NCBI RefSeq assembly: GCF_013387465.1
Contig: NZ_VYGV01000011.1
Coordinates: 1 to 64,000, forward strand
Direction of reading: 5' to 3'
Source of the DNA: Hydrogenophaga aromaticivorans
GTDB taxonomy: Bacteria > Pseudomonadota > Gammaproteobacteria > Burkholderiales > Burkholderiaceae_C
DNA length: 64,000 nucleotides
Positions 33,682 through 42,541 of the stretch are shown one piece after another (position 1 is the first letter of the stretch; each line of letters starts with the position of its first letter). Both the position numbers and the translations under genes were made by a program. The notes below the pieces were generated by a model, which saw only the letters and a program-made list of their open reading frames with translations, was not told the DNA's origin and did no database searches.

Positions 33682-34983
33682 TCAGCCCACGGGAAACGGC
33701 GGCAATTGTGTTCCCGCTGCCGCATCCCAGCTCCAAAGCAATTTGCCGCTCTCACGGTAGTGGGTGATCTTCGCGCGTTTTCTCTCCAGGTATTGCGGCG
33801 TTGCCATCCCGAAGACTTCCAAGTACCAGGGGCGCTTCGTGTCGGTCAACACAAAATCAGGATGCACTTCTTCCTGGCCGGTGTACCGCAGCGGCTTCAC
33901 AAACGCCCGTCCCTCTTCGACCAGTGCATTGGCCACCTGCGCCTCGAATCCGCTTTCAACAGGAATGAATCGGCCGGTCGTTTCCATCAGCGATCCGTAA
34001 AGCCAATTGAGCGCCCCTTTCTCGCTGAATTGCAGCCCTGCGATCACGAACAACCGCGTTCCCTCCCCGGCAGATCCACCCATTGCTGACATGAATCTCT
34101 CCAGCCGGCCGTTCCAGCCCTTCTCGATTTGGGTCATCGCTGACGCGGGGATCCAGATCGGCATGCTGTCCGGGAATCCCTTCAGGCGCAGCCCGCGGCT
34201 GTACTTCCCATCAAAAAACGATCTGCACTCCGCTATCACCATCAGCACGGGCCGCTCACCCGCTGGACATTTCGCCTGCAGGTGCATGTAGCTCTCTGCG
34301 ATCAAGGCCTCTTTGTGTCTCTGCGCTGGATCATCCAGCCGCGTGTCTGGCACGTACACGATGCTTGATGCCCTGCTCTTGCCCAGCACGATGTCATCGA
34401 GTTCGTTTCTGAGCTTCTCGTACACGTCGCCCAGGGTGCGCGGCCGCTGTTCCGGCGCCGGCGGTGTCCAGCGATGCAGCCCAGCCCTCTCCCACAACAG
34501 GTGCAGCAGGCCCAGCAGCTTCACCTGCTGGCGCGACGATCCGGCACCAGTCGGCGTTGCAGCCGTGGGCGCACTCGCTGCCGTGGCACCCCTGCCCACC
34601 TGAACCGTTCTCAACGGGACGTCGAGCTTGATGTCCAGAAGCCCATCGGACCTCTTGTGGATCGCTGATGTCGACCCCCCATTCACCCCCGAGACATCCA
34701 TCCCGCCATGCGATGGGCACGCCTGGTGATGGCTCTCACCGCTTCCGGGTGTCCGCTTCAGGCTGTACGTCCTGCCCCTGCGCTCGACGTACATAGGGAT
34801 TGGGCTCTCCCTTCCTCGGCAAAGGCACCTCGGTGTCTCCCGCGACAGGTACACGTCCTGCAGCACCGTTTGCCAGCGCCCAGGGTCGGACTCAGCTACC
34901 TGCCGCGACAACACCCGCCCACCGAGCAGCACCAGTTCCGGACCAGCTTGCGCCCGAGCATTCTCATGTGACCAGTCAACCAT
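33682..34983 (-). CDS. DUF1173 family protein
   Basis: A 433-residue protein. The N-terminal region has CLCRG, a short strand set and a later C-x-S-H (ACPSHGG), typical of DUF1173 proteins on ICEs and plasmids. The C-terminal part reads HPDFVLTD, then WYLEVFGM, RKRAKITHY, which resembles a PD-(D/E)xK nuclease fold (Asp, Glu and Lys), so DNA cutting is possible; this is inference. The ATG at 34983 was chosen for its GGGGAG site six bases upstream. Confidence 0.7.
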   Translation of the reverse strand: MVDWSHENARAQAGPELVLLGGRVLSRQVAESDPGRWQTVLQDVYLSRETPRCLCRGRESPIPMYVERRGRTYSLKRTPGSGESHHQACPSHGGMDVSGVNGGSTSAIHKRSDGLLDIKLDVPLRTVQVGRGATAASAPTAATPTGAGSSRQQVKLLGLLHLLWERAGLHRWTPPAPEQRPRTLGDVYEKLRNELDDIVLGKSRASSIVYVPDTRLDDPAQRHKEALIAESYMHLQAKCPAGERPVLMVIAECRSFFDGKYSRGLRLKGFPDSMPIWIPASAMTQIEKGWNGRLERFMSAMGGSAGEGTRLFVIAGLQFSEKGALNWLYGSLMETTGRFIPVESGFEAQVANALVEEGRAFVKPLRYTGQEEVHPDFVLTDTKRPWYLEVFGMATPQYLERKRAKITHYRESGKLLWSWDAAAGTQLPPFPVG

Positions 34984-35596
34984 CCGGGTCTCCCCTTCTT
35001 GGACCGCACCAACCACCTACACAAAAACCAGAAATCAAAAAGACAGCACGGTACTTAAGCAAAGATTTTTTAACCAACAGGCTGTGCGGACCTGATGGCC
35101 CTGGCGCCTCACGGCTACCAGTGGGTTCGGCGTGTTCATGCTCTCGCAATCCCACTATCCGTGACCGTTGGAACTTTCGTGTCCCGCACGTGCGCTTTCC
35201 CTCCCACATGGGGCGGAATAGGGGAAGCGCAGACCCCCTGAATATTTGTAGACGGCGTTACCCGTCCGTACTGCAGCCACACCATGTTCACGGTGTTCTA
35301 ACAGATGGCCAACCTCATACACGACCCTGGACTTTCGCCCTCAGTCGAGTACCCGCTTGCTACAGCGGCAGGCCTAAACATAGCTTTTGATTAATTTTTA
35401 AGCAGATATCACCAATCCAGACCGTCATACCTACCTTCCAACAGTAAGTAATTCACGCTCTGTAGGCTTTCCCCACTTAATTTTTTTGATAAGTCATTGA
35501 TTTAGAACCATTTTTAGAGATGTTTTTCACACTCTGTATGGCTCTGTTCTGGAATCCCGACAGCTTGAGGAAGGGCATTCCTTATGACCAGGCATC

Positions 35597-35626
35597 AAAA
35601 AAAGACCGCCCTTGGATGGGGTGGTC
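35597..35626 (-). terminator. Minus-strand rho-independent terminator
   Basis: Read on the minus strand, a GACCACCCC/GGGCGGTC stem with one mismatch is followed by seven T residues. It implies a minus-strand transcript starting to the right, perhaps a noncoding RNA from the par control region, since no minus-strand gene precedes it. Confidence 0.5.
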
Positions 35627-35896
35627 AAAACCTATCGAATCTACAGCCAATTTCTCGGCCTCCAGATCATCCCGCAACAGCGGATTTGGTGATCTTTACC
35701 CGCCCAGGTGGCGGGAGTGGTGATGACTCTACTACATCTTCGGTTCTCTCGGCAAGTTGAAAGCTCACCTGCTGGAGGGGTGCTTTTGGGGCAGCTTTCT
35801 GCCCCAACCGGGACAGAATTTTGACAAGGTTTCGTGGAAGCCATGTGAGATTTGACTTCCGCACGAACCGCGAGATGCTTTTGCAAGGAAGGTGCC

Positions 35897-35961
35897 TTTT
35901 CTACGAAAAGCGATCAACCCATTGCTCGCCTTTCGTAGAAACACCATTGTTTTCGTAGAAA
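35897..35961. promoter_or_regulatory. Candidate parC/centromere: three TTTCGTAGAAA sites
   Basis: TTTCGTAGAAA occurs at 35931-35941 and 35951-35961, exactly 20 bp apart, and in the opposite orientation at 35898-35908. A weaker copy is at 35830-35840 (TTTCGTGGAAG). Sites phased by two helical turns just upstream of a ParR-like and a ParM-like gene fit a binding site for the adaptor. Confidence 0.6.
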
Positions 35962-36026
35962 CCCACCTTCAGGAGCCAACTCTTTCGAAAACCTTGCCGT
36001 TTTCTGCCCCAAACGACCCTCTTTTC

Positions 36027-36563
36027 ATGAAAACCAAGATCACTCTCAGTGCACACGAACTCGGTCTCGATGACGTCTTCTCCCGACTCGCAGGGCTCAA
36101 GACTGAATCCACACGAGCCAGCGCCCTGCGCTTTCTGCTGCCGCACCTCATTGAGGTCGGTCGGCTACCTCAATGGTTTCTAGACATCCCATCCCAATGC
36201 CCACTAATCACGTCCCAGATCACCATCCGCCTGGACCTGCGAGAGGACGAACCAGCCCTGTCGCGCGTCCTCCAGTGGTTGATGAGCCACCCGTCATCCA
36301 GCTATCCACGCCAGATCAAGCATTTGCTGTCTTCAGCTTCTGCCCCGGCTGACATCCGGCTGCCGGCTGTTGCCACGCAGGTCCAAACGACCACACATCC
36401 CGTATCCCCACCACAGCCTGCCGCCCTGCCCCAGCCCCAGCCCGCAGCAATAAATCCACCGGCATCTCCCCAGCCCGAATCTGGCCTGGCGACCCGCACT
36501 CGATCAGCGTTCTCCAACGCCTCTTCCTTCTTTCAATCCACCTTCGAACCCACCCAACCATGA
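36027..36563 (+). CDS. ParR-like partition adaptor
   Basis: A 178-residue protein. Residues 1-60 (KTKITLSAHELGLDD, ESTRASALRFLLPHL) and the following ITIRLDLREDEP, VLQWLMSHP, QIKHLLSS segment look like the strand-plus-two-helices layout of ribbon-helix-helix ParR/StbB proteins. The C-terminus is Pro/Gln-rich and ends in a Phe/Ser-rich peptide that could touch the filament. Its stop overlaps parM by four bases, and TTTCGTAGAAA sites lie just upstream. The ParR assignment rests mainly on context. Confidence 0.6.
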   Translation: MKTKITLSAHELGLDDVFSRLAGLKTESTRASALRFLLPHLIEVGRLPQWFLDIPSQCPLITSQITIRLDLREDEPALSRVLQWLMSHPSSSYPRQIKHLLSSASAPADIRLPAVATQVQTTTHPVSPPQPAALPQPQPAAINPPASPQPESGLATRTRSAFSNASSFFQSTFEPTQP

Positions 36564-37618
36564 AACCGCGCACCATCATCTCCATCGACGTCGGCTACGG
36601 GAACACCAAGCTGGTCTACAGACACCTCATCGACGCACAAGGCCACTCCCGCTGGTCGGAGTTCTGCTTCCCATCGGTGGCACCCAGGGCCATGGCCGAA
36701 GACATGATCTTGGGCGTCAACAACCCCAACCGCATCCTGATCGAGGTCGACGGCCAGAACTACTTCGCCGGCCTCAAGCCCACCAGCGCCAGCGTTCCCC
36801 GCACGCTCTCGCCCGACTACATCGGCTCCGTCACGCACGAGGTCTTGTTGCGCACAGCGATCCACATCGCGATGCGCGAGGCCGGTCATTTCCAGTCCGA
36901 AATCGACCTGCTGGTCCTGGGCCTGCCCGTCTCCGGTTTTCAGAGCAACGCCAAACGGCTGCACGAGATCGCGATGCGCCCGCGCACGGTTCCCGTGCCG
37001 GTGGGCATGAACCATCAGTTCGGCGAGGCGCGCTCGATTGAGGTCAAGGCCAAGGATTGCATGATCTTCCCGCAACCCTATGGTGGCTTTCGATTGGCCG
37101 CCGACACGCTCACCGAAGACGATCCCATTTTCAAGAACGGCATGGTCTCCATGGTGATCGACCCCGGCTATCGCACATTCGACTGGTTCGTCAGTTCTGG
37201 CCTGCACCCCGAATTGAACATGAGCGGCAGTTTTGATGGTGGCGTCAGCTCGATCCTTCGTGCCGTGAGTTCGAAGCTCGGCTTTGACACCGGCTTTGGA
37301 AGCCTCGAATTCGACATGGTGGAACACGGCCTGAACACCGGCACCATCAATCTGGGCCACACCGTCATCGATATGACGCCCTATCGCAAAGTGGCAAACG
37401 ATGCGGCCGAAAAGGAAGTCTCCGCATTTGTCACCCGGCTTTCTGCCACCAACGCGAACATCAGCCGAATTTTCCTCACCGGTGGTGGCGCTCATTTCTA
37501 CGAGGAAGCGCTGCGCAAGCGCTTGCCAGGGTACGAAATCATCGCGATGTCCAACAGTGTCATGTCCAACGCCCGCGGTTATTGGCTGGCCGGCGCCGAC
37601 AAGTTCATGAGCGCATGA
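36560..37618 (+). CDS. parM: ParM/StbA-like actin ATPase
   Basis: A 352-residue actin-fold protein. The phosphate-1 motif is IDVGYGNTKLV (residues 8-18), a second phosphate region is VIDPGYRTFDW (about 197-207), and the adenosine motif is LTGGGAHFYEEAL (about 307-319). Such proteins polymerise with ATP and push plasmid copies apart. It overlaps the ParR-like gene by four bases and starts a long same-strand operon. Confidence 0.85.
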   Translation: MKPRTIISIDVGYGNTKLVYRHLIDAQGHSRWSEFCFPSVAPRAMAEDMILGVNNPNRILIEVDGQNYFAGLKPTSASVPRTLSPDYIGSVTHEVLLRTAIHIAMREAGHFQSEIDLLVLGLPVSGFQSNAKRLHEIAMRPRTVPVPVGMNHQFGEARSIEVKAKDCMIFPQPYGGFRLAADTLTEDDPIFKNGMVSMVIDPGYRTFDWFVSSGLHPELNMSGSFDGGVSSILRAVSSKLGFDTGFGSLEFDMVEHGLNTGTINLGHTVIDMTPYRKVANDAAEKEVSAFVTRLSATNANISRIFLTGGGAHFYEEALRKRLPGYEIIAMSNSVMSNARGYWLAGADKFMSA

Positions 37619-37730
37619 CGGTATCTCCGTAACTCAAATTTGACTCTGCCGTCGACTCCCTCAAACTGAAAGCGCGAGGAAAGAATGCAACCCGCACAAC
37701 CCAACGAACCAATCTTTAAGGAGAACCCAC

Positions 37731-38057
37731 ATGATCAACAAAATCCTCTTCTGGAACCTCAAGCCGCTCGCTCCGGGCGAACTGACGCAGACCGAACGGC
37801 TCCTGGCCCAGCGCAAGGAACAGGGCCGGATGGAGCCCTACATGAGCCTTCGGGAAATGCTGCTGACGGCCATCACCGTGATGGTGATCGGCACGATGTT
37901 GTTCAACCTGATCGAGTCGAACTCGGCCTACGCATTGTTCATGTACCTTGGCCTGGTGTTTTCGATCATCGGCCTGCTCGGCTCGATCAAATACGCGCGG
38001 GAACTGGTGCAGACGACGTGGCGGGACCAGATGCATCGCGGCAAGACGTTCGAATGA
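37731..38057 (+). CDS. Small membrane protein of the par operon
   Basis: A 108-residue protein with a charged cytoplasmic N-terminus and two membrane segments (about 44-62 and 67-86). An AAGGAG site precedes the ATG. It overlaps the next membrane protein gene by four bases. No family is recognised; position suggests a role with ParM or the AAA+ protein. Confidence 0.6.
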   Translation: MINKILFWNLKPLAPGELTQTERLLAQRKEQGRMEPYMSLREMLLTAITVMVIGTMLFNLIESNSAYALFMYLGLVFSIIGLLGSIKYARELVQTTWRDQMHRGKTFE

Positions 38058-38440
38058 TCATCCTGCGCTTGCTGGTGGTCCTGGACGTGATCTTCATGGT
38101 CCAGGCCGCTCGAAAGCGGCTGTATCTGGAGCTGCGCCGTGAGGGTGCCGAGCCTGACGCGGCGAACCGGTCTTTGCTGGGTATCGTGGGGTTCTGGGCC
38201 AACCGCTCTCCCCTGCTCTGGCTGGCTGCAGCCAGCGTCGGATACGTTGCCAAATCGGTGGCCGGCGCCCTGTCGATGGGCAACACGGCGTTGATCGCAG
38301 GCGGCATTTTTGGGCTCTCGCTGTGCATGTCTGCGGTCAGCGCCATCCGGCTGTATCGCCTGGTCGGCAACGAGGAACTGCGCACCCACCTGCTCACGCC
38401 CCGCCCCGTGGCCGAACAGATCGATGGTTCCATCCTCTGA
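38054..38440 (+). CDS. Membrane protein of the par operon
   Basis: A 128-residue inner-membrane protein with hydrophobic segments at about 1-17, 50-68 and 76-97, and a basic cytoplasmic loop between (RKRLYLELRREG). It is translation-coupled to the preceding gene by an ATGA overlap. Function is unknown. Confidence 0.6.
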   Translation: MIILRLLVVLDVIFMVQAARKRLYLELRREGAEPDAANRSLLGIVGFWANRSPLLWLAAASVGYVAKSVAGALSMGNTALIAGGIFGLSLCMSAVSAIRLYRLVGNEELRTHLLTPRPVAEQIDGSIL

Positions 38441-38473
38441 TCCTGCGTTGAAACCACTCTCCCAAAGCACACC

Positions 38474-38980
38474 ATGGGCCTCTTTGCACTCTTCAACAAG
38501 GACCGGAAAGCGCATGTTCACCGCGCCATCGAACTACCGAGCGAAATCCTCCAGGCCAGCCTGACGTTTCACCATGGCAAGGTGTATTGCCAGGGTTCGA
38601 TGCAGATCGATGCCCGCATGCGCCATTGCCACATCTATGCGTCCAAGCACGAGCCCATCGTTGTCTCCGCCCTGGCCAAGATGCTGGCCTGCCAGGTCCA
38701 CGGCCACGATGTTGTCATTGAGGGCGACTTCGCCGGCGAAATCTTCGCGTCCGGCGATGTCGAGGTGACCGCATCGGCGCGCATCGCCGGCCTCATTCAG
38801 TGCAACGGCAAGGTCGTCATCAGCCCGCTGGTCGACGCGCGCCTCGTGCGCATCGAGCGCACCCAACAAACCGTGACGGCGCTACCCCCGCAACGCCCTC
38901 CCAACACCACAAGCAGCCTCGGCTGGACAACCGAACATGGAACCGACCCATCACGCACGCGGCTTGCCAAGCGAAGCTGA
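38474..38980 (+). CDS. Bactofilin-like cytoskeletal protein
   Basis: A 168-residue protein. The core (about residues 40-135) shows the short regular strands and Gly/Val/Ile spacing of a bactofilin beta-helix (VVIEGDFAGEI, VEVTASARIAGLI, KVVISPLVDARLVRIE). The C-terminal tail is disordered and Pro/Thr-rich. Bactofilins polymerise without nucleotide and hold proteins at the membrane. Finding one next to an actin-like ParM is unusual. Its end overlaps the next gene by 44 bases. Confidence 0.7.
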   Translation: MGLFALFNKDRKAHVHRAIELPSEILQASLTFHHGKVYCQGSMQIDARMRHCHIYASKHEPIVVSALAKMLACQVHGHDVVIEGDFAGEIFASGDVEVTASARIAGLIQCNGKVVISPLVDARLVRIERTQQTVTALPPQRPPNTTSSLGWTTEHGTDPSRTRLAKRS

Positions 38981-40001
38981 ACAGGCTTTCAAGCAGGCCA
39001 GAACACAAGCCCAACGCGAAGCCAGCGGCCGTGCAGACGGCATCCTCAATCGCTATCGCCTGAGAAGCGCCGAGGCCCAGTTCACGGCCTTCAAGACACG
39101 CCGCTTTGCCAACCTGCGCAACAACCGGACCCTGAAGCTGTTTGGCGTCTCACTTGTGCTGGCCAGCACCACCGCCGTTCTCGTGGTGCAGAACCTGGAC
39201 CAGATCCACGAGCGCGCCGCGGCATGGATTCAGGGTGATCCGAGTGGGCCAGTGGCTACATCGGGCCCAGCGCCAGCAGCCCCCGGCCCGACCACGCTTG
39301 CGCAAGCGGAAATCCAACGGCCAATGGCAACCAGCCCAACACGCACAACAGAGCAGTCGGCCCATGCAGGTGCGTTGACCATGCCGGTGCCGATCAACGT
39401 CGGCCAGGATCTGGCAGCGATTGCTTCGCCGCTGGATGCGAAGGCCATCACCTTGCCAAGCATTCCCGCGCCCATCACTGGGCGGAAGGAAAGCGCTGCG
39501 CCTCAACAACTGGCGCAAGCCCTACGCAAACCACCCCCAGCCCGGTTGGACCCCTTGCCGGTAGCTGAGACAGGGACGACGGAACAGGCTGCACCCACCA
39601 GAGTAGAAGAACCAGCCATTGACCCCGACCTGAGGTTGGCGGTCGAAGCAGCCCGAACACGTGTCAGCGCCGGTTCGAGCGCTGCGCTGCAAACCAGCAA
39701 AAGCACCACCGGTGTGTTCGTTGAGCTCAAGAAAGCTGAGGGCAACCGGGCTGCGAAGGACACCCCCGCGAGCACCCCGGGCAGCAGCCCAGCGCCGACC
39801 ACCAGCGCCCCATCAGCGCCGACAGCCCGGTTCACGCTGGTGAGCGTGCTCAGCGATGGCGTGCTGGTGCGCACCGGCCAGCAGGTCAAACCCATTCGCA
39901 TAGGCCAGGAGCTGCCCGATGGCAGGCAACTTCTTGCGGTCGACCAAAAAGCGGGTACGTTTGAAGCCAAGAAAGAAATCGCCGGAACATCCATGCCATG
40001 A
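38937..40001 (+). CDS. Single-pass membrane protein with GspC/PilP-like end
   Basis: A 354-residue protein. Residues 1-60 are charged and cytoplasmic, one membrane helix lies at about 68-86 (LFGVSLVLASTTAVLVV), and a long Ala/Pro/Thr-rich linker follows. The last 60 residues (RFTLVSVLSDGVLVRTGQQVKPIRIGQELPDG) resemble the small beta domain of GspC or PilP that contacts outer-membrane partners. It starts inside the bactofilin gene and ends with a four-base overlap with the AAA+ gene. Confidence 0.6.
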   Translation: MEPTHHARGLPSEAEQAFKQARTQAQREASGRADGILNRYRLRSAEAQFTAFKTRRFANLRNNRTLKLFGVSLVLASTTAVLVVQNLDQIHERAAAWIQGDPSGPVATSGPAPAAPGPTTLAQAEIQRPMATSPTRTTEQSAHAGALTMPVPINVGQDLAAIASPLDAKAITLPSIPAPITGRKESAAPQQLAQALRKPPPARLDPLPVAETGTTEQAAPTRVEEPAIDPDLRLAVEAARTRVSAGSSAALQTSKSTTGVFVELKKAEGNRAAKDTPASTPGSSPAPTTSAPSAPTARFTLVSVLSDGVLVRTGQQVKPIRIGQELPDGRQLLAVDQKAGTFEAKKEIAGTSMP

Positions 40002-41998
40002 CCACGAACCCGAACCAGACCCCCATCGAGAATCAGAATGGCTTCGTCCTTCTCTTCAGGTTCGTCCCCTATTTCTTGATGATCGTGGCGGTGACATCGA
40101 TGTTCATCCTTGCCTATAAAACTTCGGTTCTGAATGGCAAACCGCTCCTTCCTCTGGATGTAAAAAACAATGCGAGCATGGTGGCCACGGTGAATGCCAT
40201 CCTGCTCGTACTGCACGTGCTCGCCAACCGGCTGTTCGAATCCAGGTGGGCTTACTACGCCTGCAAGATCAGCCTCTATCTGTGCAGTGTCAGTCTGCTG
40301 GCCGCCGTCTACTACCTGATCAGGGGCGGTGCTGTCACGTTCGGGATCGGTGTGCCTCTTGCGCTGCTGGCTATTGCACTGGCCTTGATGGTGATTTTTT
40401 CGCACTCCCGCTTCTTCGAGACCACCCCCCCACGCCGGGCTGCAATGGCCGATGGCTCCATGCCCTCGAACGCGGATCTGCATACCGACCAGTTCACCAT
40501 GAGCAAGCCCAAGATCGGCTTCGCTGCCATCCTGGGCATGGACGAACTCAAGGCTCGGCTGCTGGCGGCCGGCAAAGAGGTGATGGCGAGCAAGGGAAAG
40601 AAAGGCGCGCGCAATGGCATCTTGCTGCACGGTGACCCCGGCAACGGCAAGACCGCATTTGCGCAAGCACTGGCCGGCGAACTCAAGGTCAAATTTCTCA
40701 GCATCTCCTATTCGGACACCGCGACGATGTGGGTGGGCGAGCAGTCCCGCAAACTCAAATCGGCGGTCGAGCAAGCGAAGCGCAACGCGCCATGCGTGTT
40801 CTTCATCGACGAGATCGACTCGTTCATCAGCCAGCGCTCCAGCGAGCAAAACAACCGGCCTGAGTCGAAAGACATCGTGAACCTGATGCTCACCGAACTG
40901 GTGGAGTTGCGAAATCACAAGGTGCTGGTGATGGCGGCGACCAACTTGCTCGAATCCTTGGATGCTGCGGCCATCAGGGAAGGCAGGTTCGACTACAAGA
41001 TCGAAGTCACGCCCCCAGACGCCAAAGCGCGTCTCGGGTTGCTGCGCCTTGGACTCCAACGCAACCTGCCCAAGGCCACTGTGGATGATCAGGTGGCCGA
41101 GCGCGTGGCGGATCGCTGGAACGGGTTTTCTGTGAAACGCATCCTGGCCGTGACCGAGGAACTGCCCTCCTACTTGCAGCGCCACCAGCGGCCGCTCGGT
41201 GCGCCCCTGGGCTTCGAGGACTTCATGGGCGCACTGCGCTCGGTCCAAGGCCGCAAAGGCATCGAGCTGGAGAAGGTTCGCCCACTGAGCGACCTCATCC
41301 TGGGTGAAGAACTGCGCGATGCGCTCGACGGGATCGTTGCCCGCCTGCAGGACCCCGATGGCACTGAACGCCGTGGCGGAACCTTGCCGACTGGCCTGCT
41401 GTTTTACGGACCACCGGGCACAGGCAAAACCGCCGTGGCCAAGGCGATGTGCAAGGAAGTCGGCTGGGCATTTCTCACAGCCACCGGTGCGGAGCTATCG
41501 CGCGATCCCGAGACCTTGAGCAAGCTCTACAAGAACGCGATGGAGATCCGGCCGTGTCTCATCTTCATCGATGAGGCCGACGAACTGCTGCTCAGTCGCC
41601 AGCATTCGACCCACACCGCGTCGACCAACAAGCTGCTGTCCATCATGGACGGAGCCTCAGACCGCGTGCACGACGTGGTCTGGATTGCAGCGACGAACCA
41701 TCCCGAGCAAATCGACTCGGCATTGTTGCGCGGTGGCCGATTCACCGAAAAGCTGGAATTCGAACTGCCTCAAGCCAGCGCCATCTCTGCTCACATCGAA
41801 AAATGGCTGAAAACCCGTTCTATTCGACTTGATCTTTCTTTGTCGCATGGCGATATTGCCCACAGCCTTCGCGATCAGAGCATTGCCAACATTGAGGCGG
41901 TGTTGCAAGCCGCCGTCAACCGGGCCATTGGCCGCAAGGAATCCACCGTATCTTTGCAGGCAATCGACATTGAACGTGCTGCAAAGCAGGTAATATAG
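39998..41998 (+). CDS. Membrane-anchored tandem AAA+ ATPase, p97-like
   Basis: A 666-residue protein with four N-terminal membrane segments (about 18-40, 61-80, 88-108 and 113-135) and two AAA+ domains. Domain 1 has Walker A GDPGNGKT (212-219), Walker B VFFIDEID (267-274) and the GRFD Arg region (329-332). Domain 2 has GPPGTGKT (471-478) and LIFIDEAD (521-528). The double-domain plan recalls Cdc48/p97 and FtsH-type anchoring, without a protease domain. It probably remodels or extracts proteins at the membrane. It is the last large gene of the par operon. Confidence 0.85.
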   Translation: MTTNPNQTPIENQNGFVLLFRFVPYFLMIVAVTSMFILAYKTSVLNGKPLLPLDVKNNASMVATVNAILLVLHVLANRLFESRWAYYACKISLYLCSVSLLAAVYYLIRGGAVTFGIGVPLALLAIALALMVIFSHSRFFETTPPRRAAMADGSMPSNADLHTDQFTMSKPKIGFAAILGMDELKARLLAAGKEVMASKGKKGARNGILLHGDPGNGKTAFAQALAGELKVKFLSISYSDTATMWVGEQSRKLKSAVEQAKRNAPCVFFIDEIDSFISQRSSEQNNRPESKDIVNLMLTELVELRNHKVLVMAATNLLESLDAAAIREGRFDYKIEVTPPDAKARLGLLRLGLQRNLPKATVDDQVAERVADRWNGFSVKRILAVTEELPSYLQRHQRPLGAPLGFEDFMGALRSVQGRKGIELEKVRPLSDLILGEELRDALDGIVARLQDPDGTERRGGTLPTGLLFYGPPGTGKTAVAKAMCKEVGWAFLTATGAELSRDPETLSKLYKNAMEIRPCLIFIDEADELLLSRQHSTHTASTNKLLSIMDGASDRVHDVVWIAATNHPEQIDSALLRGGRFTEKLEFELPQASAISAHIEKWLKTRSIRLDLSLSHGDIAHSLRDQSIANIEAVLQAAVNRAIGRKESTVSLQAIDIERAAKQVI

Positions 41999-42030
41999 CC
42001 AACATCATTCACCCCAAAAAAGGATCAAAC

Positions 42031-42336
42031 ATGACCGCTACCTATTCCGAACTGATGGCCCAAGCTCAAGCGCTGATGGCCCAAGCCGAAGCCGCCCGCA
42101 AGGCTGAATTGTCGACCGTGATCGCCGACATCAAAACCAAGATGCGCGAGATGGGCATCACGGTTGACGATCTGGGTGATGGCAAATCCAAATCTTCGGG
42201 CAAAGCCAAGACGAAAGCCGAGCCGAAGTTCCGCGGCCCCAATGGTGAAACCTGGAGTGGTGGTCCTGGCCGCAAACCTCAGTGGGTGGTGGACGCTGTT
42301 GCCGCTGGCAAGAACATCGAAGAATTCCGGATCTGA
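42031..42336 (+). CDS. H-NS-family nucleoid protein
   Basis: A 101-residue protein with a short N-terminal coiled coil (residues 5-45), a basic linker (GKSKSSGKAKTKAE) and the H-NS DNA-binding end (WSGGPGRKPQWV, about 75-86). Elements often carry H-NS to silence their own AT-rich DNA. An AAAAAAGGA site precedes the ATG. It follows the AAA+ gene by 32 bases. Confidence 0.85.
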   Translation: MTATYSELMAQAQALMAQAEAARKAELSTVIADIKTKMREMGITVDDLGDGKSKSSGKAKTKAEPKFRGPNGETWSGGPGRKPQWVVDAVAAGKNIEEFRI

Positions 42337-42346
42337 GGACGGGTGG

Positions 42347-42541
42347 ATGCGACTGCTGATTGCGCTGCTGTTGCCCTGGCTGACGTTCTTCACGATCGGC
42401 CGTCCGTTTGCCGGCATCTTTTGCCTTCTGTTGCAAATCACAATCATCGGCTGGCTGCCGGCCACGATCTGGGCGGTTTACGCCCTGGGTCAGTACAAGA
42501 CCGATAAGAAAATTGCGAAAGCCCTGTCCGCCAAGGCCTAA
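42347..42541 (+). CDS. YqaE/Pmp3-like membrane peptide
   Basis: A 64-residue peptide with two membrane helices (about 2-18 and 24-47; GRPFAGIFCLLLQITIIGW, PATIWAVYAL), matching the Pmp3/YqaE family of small stress-related membrane peptides. It starts ten bases after the hns stop. The product likely affects membrane potential; its link to the par operon is unknown. Confidence 0.7.
   Translation: MRLLIALLLPWLTFFTIGRPFAGIFCLLLQITIIGWLPATIWAVYALGQYKTDKKIAKALSAKA

Larger units (their letters stand above)
34984..36026. other. About 1 kb noncoding, AT-rich control region
   Basis: No convincing gene lies here; short open frames lack ribosome sites and family features. The stretch 35390-35520 is AT-rich. 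Further right are a minus-strand terminator (35597-35626), a perfect GGGGCAG/CTGCCCC hairpin (35788-35805), a TTTCTGCCCCAA motif repeated near 35797 and 36000, and the TTTCGTAGAAA sites. It may be the centromere and possibly an origin region; no DnaA boxes or iterons that would prove an origin were seen. Confidence 0.5.

Noticed and set aside
35390-35520. AT-rich stretch as a replication origin
   Set aside because: No DnaA boxes, iterons or rep gene were found, so it cannot be called an origin from sequence alone.
35520-35723. 67-codon plus-strand open frame in the par control region
   Set aside because: It spans a hairpin terminator, lacks a ribosome site and its composition is not protein-like.
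39503-41248. 581-residue minus-strand open frame opposite the AAA+ gene
   Set aside because: It is a shadow of a gene with clear AAA+ motifs and high GC third positions.
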